Positions 1 to 4,938 of a stretch of 6,078 nt of DNA are shown in pieces (within the stretch, counting starts at the first letter, position 1; every line of letters starts with the position of its first letter). The position numbers were made by a program, and so were the translations under genes. The notes beneath the pieces were generated by a model. It searched no databases and was not told the origin of the DNA. It was given only the letters and a program-made list of their open reading frames with translations. Location of the stretch: contig QYPD01000021.1 of NCBI GenBank assembly GCA_007279775.1, positions 1 to 6,078 of the forward strand, given 5' to 3'. Origin of the DNA: Spirochaetia bacterium. Its GTDB lineage: Bacteria; Patescibacteriota; Minisyncoccia; UBA6257; UBA9933.

Positions 1-1
1 A

Positions 2-940
2 GGCATATCATTCCCATATTTAAAAAAATTCAAGCCAGACGTAATTCACGTTCACACTCCTTTTTCCGTCGGCCTTGAAGGCGCTTTAGCGGCGAAACTT
101 TTCAAGATTCCTCTTGTCGGCACGCACCACACTTTTTACGACCACTATCTTAAACACATAAAATTAGACTACGATTGGATGAAAAAATTCTCCTGGAAGT
201 GTTGCGTCGGCTTTTATAATTTCTGCGATTTGGTTATAAACCCTTCGCAATCGCTTACCGACGCTTTGAAAGAGAAAGGGCTTAAAATTCCAACGGAAGT
301 GATAAGAAATTCCATTGACACGGAATTGTTTCAGCCTGTTCCAAACGCCAAAGAAAAAAAACTCATAAAGAAGAGTTTTGGCATTGAAGGCAGGTCTGCT
401 GTTTATATGGGCCGATTAAGCTACGAAAAAAGCATTGATCAAGTTATTAAAGCCTTCGCTTTAACCCTTGAAAAAATGCCGGGTTTGAAATTGATGATTG
501 TTGGCGACGGCCCAGAAAAACAAAGGTTGGAAAATTTTGTTAAAGAGTTAAAAATAAAAAACAAAGTAATTTTTACCGGATTTCTTTATAAAAACGAGCT
601 TATCAAGGCGCTTCAAGCCAATGACGTGTTTTTAAGCGCCTGCAAAAATGAAAATATGCCGCTTTCGGTCGCCCAAGCGATGGCTGCGGGATTACCGCTT
701 GTGATGGTCAAAGAAAACGGGCTCACGGAATTGATAGAAGAAAATATTAACGGATTTTTCTGCAAAACCGATAATCCAAAAGATATGTCGGAAAAAACCT
801 TAAAATTGTTTTCAAACGCCCACTTGCTTAAAAAATTCGGCGCCGGCTCGCGAAAAATGGCGATGGAATATTCAAATGGAAAAATAACTGAATTGCTGAT
901 AGAATCATACAAAAGAATAATCAATACTAAAAAACGATGA
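2..940 (+). CDS. GT4-family glycosyltransferase, 5' end cut by window
   Basis: The reading frame is open from base 2, so the visible 312 residues are the C-terminal part of a protein that begins upstream; the first internal ATG at 179 is not the real start, because the codons before it already encode the N-terminal Rossmann domain (visible residues 11-36, with the IHVHTPFS and GTHHTFY stretches typical of GT4). The C-terminal GT-B domain follows, with GRLSYEK (137-143), VGDGP (167-171) and the donor-site region ending in AMAAGLPLV. The usual E-x7-E donor motif reads E217-x7-Q225. The product should move a sugar from a nucleotide donor to a membrane or envelope acceptor at the cytoplasmic face. 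The HTPFS/HHTFY pattern reminds me of the monoglucosyl-diacylglycerol synthase group (EC 2.4.1.337 type), and the partner downstream fits this, but PimB-like or other mannosyl/glucosyl transferases are possible. It overlaps the next gene by ATGA, implying one operon and coupled translation. Confidence 0.93.
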   Translation, partial: GISFPYLKKFKPDVIHVHTPFSVGLEGALAAKLFKIPLVGTHHTFYDHYLKHIKLDYDWMKKFSWKCCVGFYNFCDLVINPSQSLTDALKEKGLKIPTEVIRNSIDTELFQPVPNAKEKKLIKKSFGIEGRSAVYMGRLSYEKSIDQVIKAFALTLEKMPGLKLMIVGDGPEKQRLENFVKELKIKNKVIFTGFLYKNELIKALQANDVFLSACKNENMPLSVAQAMAAGLPLVMVKENGLTELIEENINGFFCKTDNPKDMSEKTLKLFSNAHLLKKFGAGSRKMAMEYSNGKITELLIESYKRIINTKKR

Positions 941-1947
941 AAATTTGTCTTTATTTGGAATTTTATAATTTCTTAGGCGGAATTTTTTACAAAAACATCG
1001 GCACCGGCCTGCTTTCCTCTTATGAGAATCAAAAGAAAACGCTGAAATCGCTCGGCGTAAAATTCACGGAAAAATGGGACGATTCTTGCGATATTCTGCA
1101 AATCAACACGCCGTGGCTTAAATCGCTTTGGCTGATTAAAAAAGCCCGCAAGCTGAATAAGAAAGTTATAATTTGGTCGCACGTGACCGCCGAAGACGCC
1201 CGTGACGTTTTTTGGTTCAATAAATATTTTTTCCCGCTAATCAAAAAATATATCGCTTACGCCTACGGTTTGGCTGACTTGGTTTTTTGCCCGAGCGAAC
1301 ATACTAAATCATTGCTTGTCGCTTACGGCCTGCCGGCTGAAAAACTCATCGTTCAATCAAACGGCGTTGATATGGATTTTATTTATCCCGACGCGCGTAA
1401 ACGCGCCGAATATCGCCAAAAATACGATTGCCAAGGATTTACCATCGGCACGGTCGGACTTGTTCTTCCGCGAAAAGGAATTGACACGTTTTTGGCGATG
1501 GCGGAAAAATTTCCAAAAAATAAATTTGTTTGGTTTGGCAAAATTTACAGCGCCCTGATGGTGGAATCTTTGCCGAAAAATTTGCCAGTGAACGTAAAAT
1601 TCACCGGATACGTTGAAGATAGCAACGCCGCGTTTAACGCCTTAGACGCCTTTATTTTCCCGTCTTACGAAGAAAATCAAGGCATGGTTATTTTGGAAGC
1701 CGCGGCTATCGGCCTGCCGATAATCGTCCGCGATATTCCGACATACAACCCATGGCTCAAAGATGGCGTCAATTGCCTTAAAGCTAAAAATAATAATGAA
1801 TTTAAAACTTGCCTTGAAAATATTATTAAAGACAAAAAACTACGGGAAAAATTAAGCAAAGGCGCCCTAAAACTCGCCGAAAACGAAGACATTAAAACTC
1901 AAAGCAAAAAACTGCTGGAAACCTATCAAAAACTTTTGGGAAAATAA
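937..1947 (+). CDS. GT4-family glycosyltransferase, probable second-step glycolipid synthase
   Basis: A complete 336-residue GT-B protein. The N-terminal Rossmann half spans about residues 1-160 (CDILQINTPWLKS, then VIIWSHVTAEDARDVF) and the donor-binding half about 165-320. Visible family marks are VGLVLPRKGID with the Arg-Lys pair, FTGYVED, and the donor motif E246-x7-E254, here intact. The stretch IIVRDIPTYNPWLKDGVN followed by a KA....EF segment recalls, from memory and without alignment, the 1,2-diacylglycerol-3-alpha-glucose glucosyltransferase (diglucosyl-diacylglycerol synthase) of Firmicutes and Acholeplasma, which adds a second sugar to a glucolipid. The start is fixed by the 4-base overlap ATGA with the upstream transferase; no Shine-Dalgarno precedes it, so translation probably depends on coupling. 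There is no signal peptide or membrane helix, so it is cytoplasmic or peripheral. The GT4 assignment is firm; the acceptor is inferred. Confidence 0.94.
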   Translation: MKICLYLEFYNFLGGIFYKNIGTGLLSSYENQKKTLKSLGVKFTEKWDDSCDILQINTPWLKSLWLIKKARKLNKKVIIWSHVTAEDARDVFWFNKYFFPLIKKYIAYAYGLADLVFCPSEHTKSLLVAYGLPAEKLIVQSNGVDMDFIYPDARKRAEYRQKYDCQGFTIGTVGLVLPRKGIDTFLAMAEKFPKNKFVWFGKIYSALMVESLPKNLPVNVKFTGYVEDSNAAFNALDAFIFPSYEENQGMVILEAAAIGLPIIVRDIPTYNPWLKDGVNCLKAKNNNEFKTCLENIIKDKKLREKLSKGALKLAENEDIKTQSKKLLETYQKLLGK

Positions 1948-1981
1948 ATCCGCCTTTCCCTCCCGGAAAAGAAAAGGCGGA
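1941..1981 (-). terminator. Rho-independent terminator of the - strand membrane-protein gene
   Basis: A 9-bp stem, TCCGCCTTT (1949-1957) with AAAGGCGGA (1973-1981), closes a 15-base loop. Read on the - strand the hairpin begins 20 bases after the stop of the membrane-protein gene and is followed by the T-rich tract TTTATTTT (1948-1941). Read on the + strand there is no T-tract after the stem, so it should work poorly for the glycosyltransferase operon, whose stop codon lies inside the tract. Confidence 0.72.
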
Positions 1982-2000
1982 GGCTATGCGCTTGAAGCAC

Positions 2001-2621
2001 TTAATATGGAATATCGAAAAATCCTCCATCAAAAAATCCTACTGATCGGCGACGTCGACGCCGCTCGCGACGCCTCTCGCGGCGACAAAGAAAAAGGTAA
2101 ATGCCATGCGCGGCGAGCCACCTTGTCTGTTGCAGACGGCCATGAAACCAATCATATACCAGAGTCGCGAACCAAATTGTCAGGAAAAATATTGAAAAAT
2201 TCCATTCCAATCTGGTGCCAAGTAATATGACTGGTACGGTGGCTCCCAGCATGAATAGGAGCAACGGCGCGACGAATAAATTGTGATACGCATCTGCCGC
2301 TGTCCCCCATTCATTACTTTTGGCAACGACTATCCATTGATAGACGATGCCGAAGATGACGCTTATGGTGAGAAGAATTAATTGAAAATCAAGACTTCCC
2401 ATCCACAGCGGCGACGATTGCTGCCGCTTGATAATTTCCACGCCGATGAGGATCACTCCGATGAGCGCGAGACCCCCCTGCTGGCTGGCGACGGAAACAT
2501 TATATGGCAACCCCTCGCGCCAGTCCCTGATAATAAACAGAATGCCAATAACAAGAAAGACAAGGGTTAACGCGATCGCCCACATTGGACATTGCCACAG
2601 AAACCAATAGATTCCCTTCAT
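2001..2621 (-). CDS. Unrecognised five-helix membrane protein with arginine-rich C-terminal tail
   Basis: I do not recognise the family. The 206 residues show five hydrophobic segments at about 11-31, 48-65, 79-99, 114-135 and 140-158, with short charged loops (RDWREG, EIIKRQQ, VAKSNEW), so it should be an integral inner-membrane protein. Residues 180-192 contain 11 Arg and 2 Glu; by the positive-inside rule this tail is cytoplasmic. The last residues repeat a short Phe-Phe-Asp unit (GFFDGGFFD). It is surely a real gene: GGAGGTGG lies 6 bases (from the GGAGG core) before the ATG, a TTGACA promoter precedes it, and a terminator follows. By eye its GC is higher than that of the flanking genes, notably in the last 100 bases. 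It stands alone on the - strand between two lipid-related + strand units. No catalytic motif is visible, so no function is proposed. Confidence 0.85.
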   Translation of the reverse strand: MKGIYWFLWQCPMWAIALTLVFLVIGILFIIRDWREGLPYNVSVASQQGGLALIGVILIGVEIIKRQQSSPLWMGSLDFQLILLTISVIFGIVYQWIVVAKSNEWGTAADAYHNLFVAPLLLFMLGATVPVILLGTRLEWNFSIFFLTIWFATLVYDWFHGRLQQTRWLAAHGIYLFLCRRERRRERRRRRRSVGFFDGGFFDIPY

Positions 2622-2624
2622 AAA

Positions 2625-2632
2625 CCACCTCC
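2625..2632 (-). promoter_or_regulatory. Strong Shine-Dalgarno of the membrane-protein gene
   Basis: The - strand reads GGAGGTGG, complementary to the anti-SD of 16S rRNA over at least GGAGGTG, at ideal distance from the ATG at 2621. It decides the start and contrasts with the SD-less genes at 2739 and 5952. Confidence 0.88.
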
Positions 2633-2665
2633 ATATAAAATTTTTAGTGTTCTGCTTTTACCGTT

Positions 2666-2694
2666 ATATTAAAATAAAATCCCCTATTTGTCAA
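2666..2694 (-). promoter_or_regulatory. Sigma-70-type promoter for the - strand membrane-protein gene
   Basis: On the - strand a perfect -35 TTGACA (2694-2689) is followed by a 17-base spacer and a -10 TAATAT (2671-2666). Initiation near 2659 would give a leader of about 38 bases that carries the strong Shine-Dalgarno. Its -35 box is only two bases from the -35 box of the divergent promoter. Confidence 0.65.
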
Positions 2695-2696
2695 AC

Positions 2697-2725
2697 TTGA
2701 ATTAACGGCTAAAAAATTATATTAT
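2697..2725 (+). promoter_or_regulatory. Promoter for the PAP2-like gene, giving a very short leader
   Basis: The + strand has TTGAAT (2697-2702), a 17-base spacer and TATTAT (2720-2725, five of six consensus bases) in a strongly AT-rich run. Initiation about 7 bases after the -10 box would fall near 2732, only some 7 bases before the ATG, so the transcript would be nearly leaderless. This agrees with the lack of any Shine-Dalgarno. The exact -10 is uncertain because the run also holds TATATT and TATAAC. Confidence 0.5.
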
Positions 2726-2738
2726 ATAACAAACTAAA

Positions 2739-3380
2739 ATGTTTAGAAAAATTATCGATAAAAATAAAGCGTATTGGTCGCAGAAAGAATTCGTCGGTTC
2801 CATAATTTTCGGGTTTCTGCTTTTAGTTGCCAGCTTATTTATAAATTACTCCGCCGGCAGTTTTGCCACTGAAAAAGCGGGCATTGGAGTCACCGACTTA
2901 TTTTTAGACAATGTACCTATAATAGATATGGGATTTTTGCTTGTTTATGGTGCCATCGCGCTTTTATTCTTTATCTTGGCAATTGTTTTATTTGAGCCGC
3001 GCTATCTGCCCTTTACTCTTAGAACTCTCGCTTTATTTATTCTTGTCAGGTCTATTTTCATAGTTTTAACCCATATCGGCCCTTATTACGAATTCGCGCC
3101 GCTTCCGCCAAGCAAAATTATGGGACAAATAACTTTCGGCGGAGACCTTTTTTTCTCGGGACATACAGGCGTTCCGTTTTTAATGGCTTTAATTTTTTGG
3201 AAATTTGCCCGCTTGCGATTTATATTTATCGCCGTTTCGGTTATTTTCGGTATCAGCGTTCTTTTGAGCCATATCCACTATTCAATAGACGTCGTTGCCG
3301 CATTTTTCATCACTTACGCCATTTTTGAAATGGCCAAAAACTTCTTTCCTAAAAGCTATAAGTTGATTTCGGAGTTTTAA
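2739..3380 (+). CDS. PAP2-superfamily membrane protein, sphingomyelin-synthase-like (PAP2_C type)
   Basis: The 213-residue protein has about six membrane segments (roughly 18-38, 62-85, 93-113, 136-155, 159-176, 183-198). Two motifs define it: GGDLFFSGHT (134-143, with H142) and HYSIDVVAAFF (180-190, with H180 and D184). These match the pattern C/G-G-D-x3-SGHT and H-Y-T/S-x-D-V of sphingomyelin synthase and related PAP2_C proteins, in which two His and one Asp form the catalytic triad for phosphodiester or phosphate transfer on lipids at the outer membrane face. Likely activities are lipid phosphate phosphatase (including undecaprenyl pyrophosphatase-like) or phospho-headgroup transfer; the sequence cannot separate them. 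The ATG has no Shine-Dalgarno, but an AT-rich promoter lies just upstream. It follows a glycosyltransferase pair across one opposed gene, which fits a membrane-lipid locus. Confidence 0.88.
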   Translation: MFRKIIDKNKAYWSQKEFVGSIIFGFLLLVASLFINYSAGSFATEKAGIGVTDLFLDNVPIIDMGFLLVYGAIALLFFILAIVLFEPRYLPFTLRTLALFILVRSIFIVLTHIGPYYEFAPLPPSKIMGQITFGGDLFFSGHTGVPFLMALIFWKFARLRFIFIAVSVIFGISVLLSHIHYSIDVVAAFFITYAIFEMAKNFFPKSYKLISEF

Positions 3381-3479
3381 GCTGAATAAAAAAGATTTTA
3401 TTTTCTTCCCTAACTCCAAAAAACCGCATTTCAGAAAATGCTTACGGGGTTATTGTAAAATAGAATTTATGGAATTTTA
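3381..3479. other. Gap after the PAP2-like gene with weak hairpins
   Basis: No gene is seen here. An AT-only stem AATAAAA (3385-3391) with TTTTATT (3396-3402) follows the stop codon, and TTCTTCCC follows the stem; GGAGTT (3371-3376) can pair with AACTCC (3412-3417) around it. A second hairpin GCATTT (3426-3431) with AAATGC (3436-3441) has a CAGA loop. None has a GC-rich stem plus T-tract, so they are at best weak terminators. Confidence 0.35.
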
Positions 3480-3508
3480 TTGACAAATGATTTATAGTTC
3501 TTTACTAT
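3480..3508 (+). promoter_or_regulatory. Promoter of the Cys/His hypothetical gene
   Basis: A perfect -35 TTGACA (3480-3485) is followed by exactly 17 bases and TACTAT (3503-3508). Initiation near 3515 gives a leader of about 88 bases ending in a strong ribosome binding site. No clear riboswitch-like fold is seen in the leader. Confidence 0.6.
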
Positions 3509-3590
3509 TTTATTAAAGCTCTTTAAATCAATAGAATAAGGGAATAATGCCATAAAACGGGTCAGCTGAGAAGCAAGCCCAAAACAAAAA

Positions 3591-3596
3591 AGGAGG
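3591..3596 (+). promoter_or_regulatory. Perfect Shine-Dalgarno of the Cys/His hypothetical gene
   Basis: AGGAGG within an A-rich stretch lies 6 bases before the ATG at 3603 and fixes that start. A heptamer GCAAGCC occurs both just before (3573-3579) and just after it (3596-3602). Confidence 0.88.
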
Positions 3597-3602
3597 CAAG
3601 CC

Positions 3603-4586
3603 ATGGGAAGAGTAAGCGGAAATTTAGTGTCGGAAATTAAGTTAGGCAAGTTAGTTGAAACATTGAGAATTTTACAGGAATTCGGAGCGGTGGACGAAGA
3701 CTTCAGGCGTTTACGAAAAGACCACGATTTAGCGCTTGAGATTTTCAGGATTATTCGAGACAATACAATCTTCAGAAATACCAGATATGCGATGGGGTAT
3801 GAAAGAGATGAACAAATCGAAAAGTTTACAAAATGGAACACGGAATTATCTCTTGGAATCCCCGAGGCGGACTTCGCCAATATCCCGAAAGAATTTCCTA
3901 ACCCTCCATCATGCTCAATGCATGACCTTCACTGCACATGCTTGGTTTATGAATTCGAAGAACCCCTTGAGACACTTCTCAACGGTATGCGAATCTTGGA
4001 CCACGAGTTACGGAAAATTAACGGGAGTTTGTCTTTCGAGCAATCTATCGGCGGTGTCTACAACAGTGAAAAGTTGGAGTTGTTTTTCCCCGAACGGCTT
4101 CCGCCCGACAAAATTCGTTTTCGGCCCGAAGCTTACGCAAGAAAAAAGGGTTTCCGTTTTATCGTCGCGCAACTTGGGAGAGGAATGCGATTTCCCCAGG
4201 CAATATCAGCCAACAAAGGCTGGGGATATTTTAAGGATTTTTTCCAATGGTGTGACGAAAAACAAATCAGAAACGTCGGACAGGAACTCCCCTATGTTGC
4301 CGCTATGTACCCAGGATGGATAACTTCTGTTTGTGGCGATAGCTCATTGTATCCTAGGCCATTGGCGTTAGACATCCAAGCTGATTCCATCTTTAAAGAT
4401 TTTCGGCCCGACCATTGTTCCTGTTTGTGCCTGCACGAATACCTAAACTCCAATTACCCTTCATATGGGAAAACTGGGAAAAGTAAACCGTTTAGGATTG
4501 AGGCAACAGATTTCGACTATAGGTATAAGGGCGATTCTGTTGTTGGAAGCGGTTATGGCATCTGTACAATAACTCAAGAAACTTAA
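3603..4586 (+). CDS. Hypothetical soluble protein with two Cys/His clusters
   Basis: I do not recognise this 327-residue protein. It has no signal peptide or membrane helix. Residues 1-55 look helical and charged (LVETLRILQEF, DEDFRRLRKDHDLALEIFRIIRDN). Two Cys/His clusters stand out: C104-x2-H107-x2-H110-C111-x-C113 and H271-C272-x-C274-x-C276-x-H278; there are nine Cys in all. Between them lie aromatic-rich stretches such as KGWGYFKDFFQWCDE and LPYVAAMYPGWITSV. Metal binding is a guess from the spacing, not a match to a known finger. The gene is convincingly real: consensus promoter, AGGAGG site, uniform reading frame and a 16-bp terminator stem make a self-contained transcription unit. The N-terminal helical layout with a late PxW..V stretch loosely recalls recurrent uncharacterised Patescibacteria proteins, but I cannot verify that. 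It faces ychF, with the large inverted repeat between them. Confidence 0.85.
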   Translation: MGRVSGNLVSEIKLGKLVETLRILQEFGAVDEDFRRLRKDHDLALEIFRIIRDNTIFRNTRYAMGYERDEQIEKFTKWNTELSLGIPEADFANIPKEFPNPPSCSMHDLHCTCLVYEFEEPLETLLNGMRILDHELRKINGSLSFEQSIGGVYNSEKLELFFPERLPPDKIRFRPEAYARKKGFRFIVAQLGRGMRFPQAISANKGWGYFKDFFQWCDEKQIRNVGQELPYVAAMYPGWITSVCGDSSLYPRPLALDIQADSIFKDFRPDHCSCLCLHEYLNSNYPSYGKTGKSKPFRIEATDFDYRYKGDSVVGSGYGICTITQET

Positions 4587-4611
4587 AAACATTGGCAAAT
4601 AGCCAAACAAA

Positions 4612-4660
4612 AAAAGCCATTTGCGAAGATTGTATAATTTCGCAAATGGCTTTTCTATTT
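4612..4660 (+). terminator. Strong Rho-independent terminator of the Cys/His gene
   Basis: A perfect 16-bp stem pairs 4612-4627 (AAAAGCCATTTGCGAA) with 4639-4654 around an 11-base loop, followed by TTTT inside the stem end and CTATTTATTTT after it. It lies 25 bases after the stop codon. The A-tract before the stem means that it could also stop - strand read-through past the inverted repeat. A small hairpin TTGGC/GCCAA (4592-4606) precedes it. Confidence 0.88.
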
Positions 4661-4736
4661 ATTTTAATTTAAATTAAGATAAAAGGTTTCATTTTCTCAG
4701 AAACCCCGCAGCTAATCTAATTTATTATCAAATATT

Positions 4737-4936
4737 TTAGAAATCTTTTCTATAGCCAGCCTTTTGAAGCGAGGTTATAAATTACCGAGCGAAAAGGAAA
4801 AAAGCGGGAAAATCGCGCTGTTTGAATCCCCCGACCGCGGTCGGGGTTGAGTTCGCAGATTTTCCGTCGATTTTTTACTTTGAGCGAATACAATTTATCC
4901 GAGCTGAAAACCGGCTGGCGGGAAAAGATTTCTAAG
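4737..4936. repeat. ~200-base imperfect inverted repeat (giant hairpin or MITE-like element)
   Basis: The two halves of this gene-free segment are reverse complements over almost their full length. Pairs seen from the outside in: TTAGAAATCTTTTC 4737-4750 with 4922-4935 (14 bp, perfect); GCCAGCC 4755-4761 with 4913-4919; ATAAATT 4777-4783 with 4892-4898; A6 4798-4803 with T6 4871-4876; GGAAAATC 4807-4814 with 4858-4865; GCG 4815-4817 with 4854-4856; and the central palindrome 4829-4846. Short bulges and mismatches separate them. The right end stops about 2 bases after the ychF stop codon. No open frame or transposase is inside. Near the centre the 8-bp GGAAAATC stem is flanked by A6 on one side and T6 on the other, so it could also terminate transcription in both directions. 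Whether it is a mobile element, a structured RNA or an elaborate terminator cannot be decided from one copy. Confidence 0.85.
4829..4846. repeat. 18-base perfect palindrome at the centre of the inverted repeat
   Basis: CCCCGACCGCGGTCGGGG is its own reverse complement and is far more GC-rich than its surroundings. It forms the tip of the large hairpin and may be a protein-binding site, a hairpin tip or a separate small repeat unit. Confidence 0.9.
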
Positions 4937-4938
4937 AA

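Noticed and set aside
1949..1981. Terminator for the glycosyltransferase operon on the + strand
   Set aside because: The stem is good but the + strand after it lacks a T-tract; the - strand orientation has one.
2006..2610. Several short + strand frames opposite the - strand membrane protein
   Set aside because: The - strand gene has the promoter, Shine-Dalgarno, membrane helices and terminator; the + strand frames have no start signals or domain.
3469..3483. Four-codon frame ATG-GAA-TTT-TAT-TGA before the TTGACA box
   Set aside because: It lies upstream of the predicted transcription start, so it would not be in the message; no ribosome binding site precedes it.
3467..3880. Open - strand frame of 137 codons over the start of the Cys/His gene
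   Set aside because: It overlaps the promoter, ribosome binding site and coding start of a gene with strong signals on the other strand, and its translation shows no recognisable domain.
4815..4857. tRNA-like T-arm (TTTGAATCCC) near the central palindrome
   Set aside because: No acceptor, D or anticodon arm can be laid out around it, and the bases are better explained by the large inverted repeat.
4737..4936. CRISPR or tandem-repeat array
   Set aside because: The repeated blocks are inverted, each occurs only twice and there is no regular spacer length.
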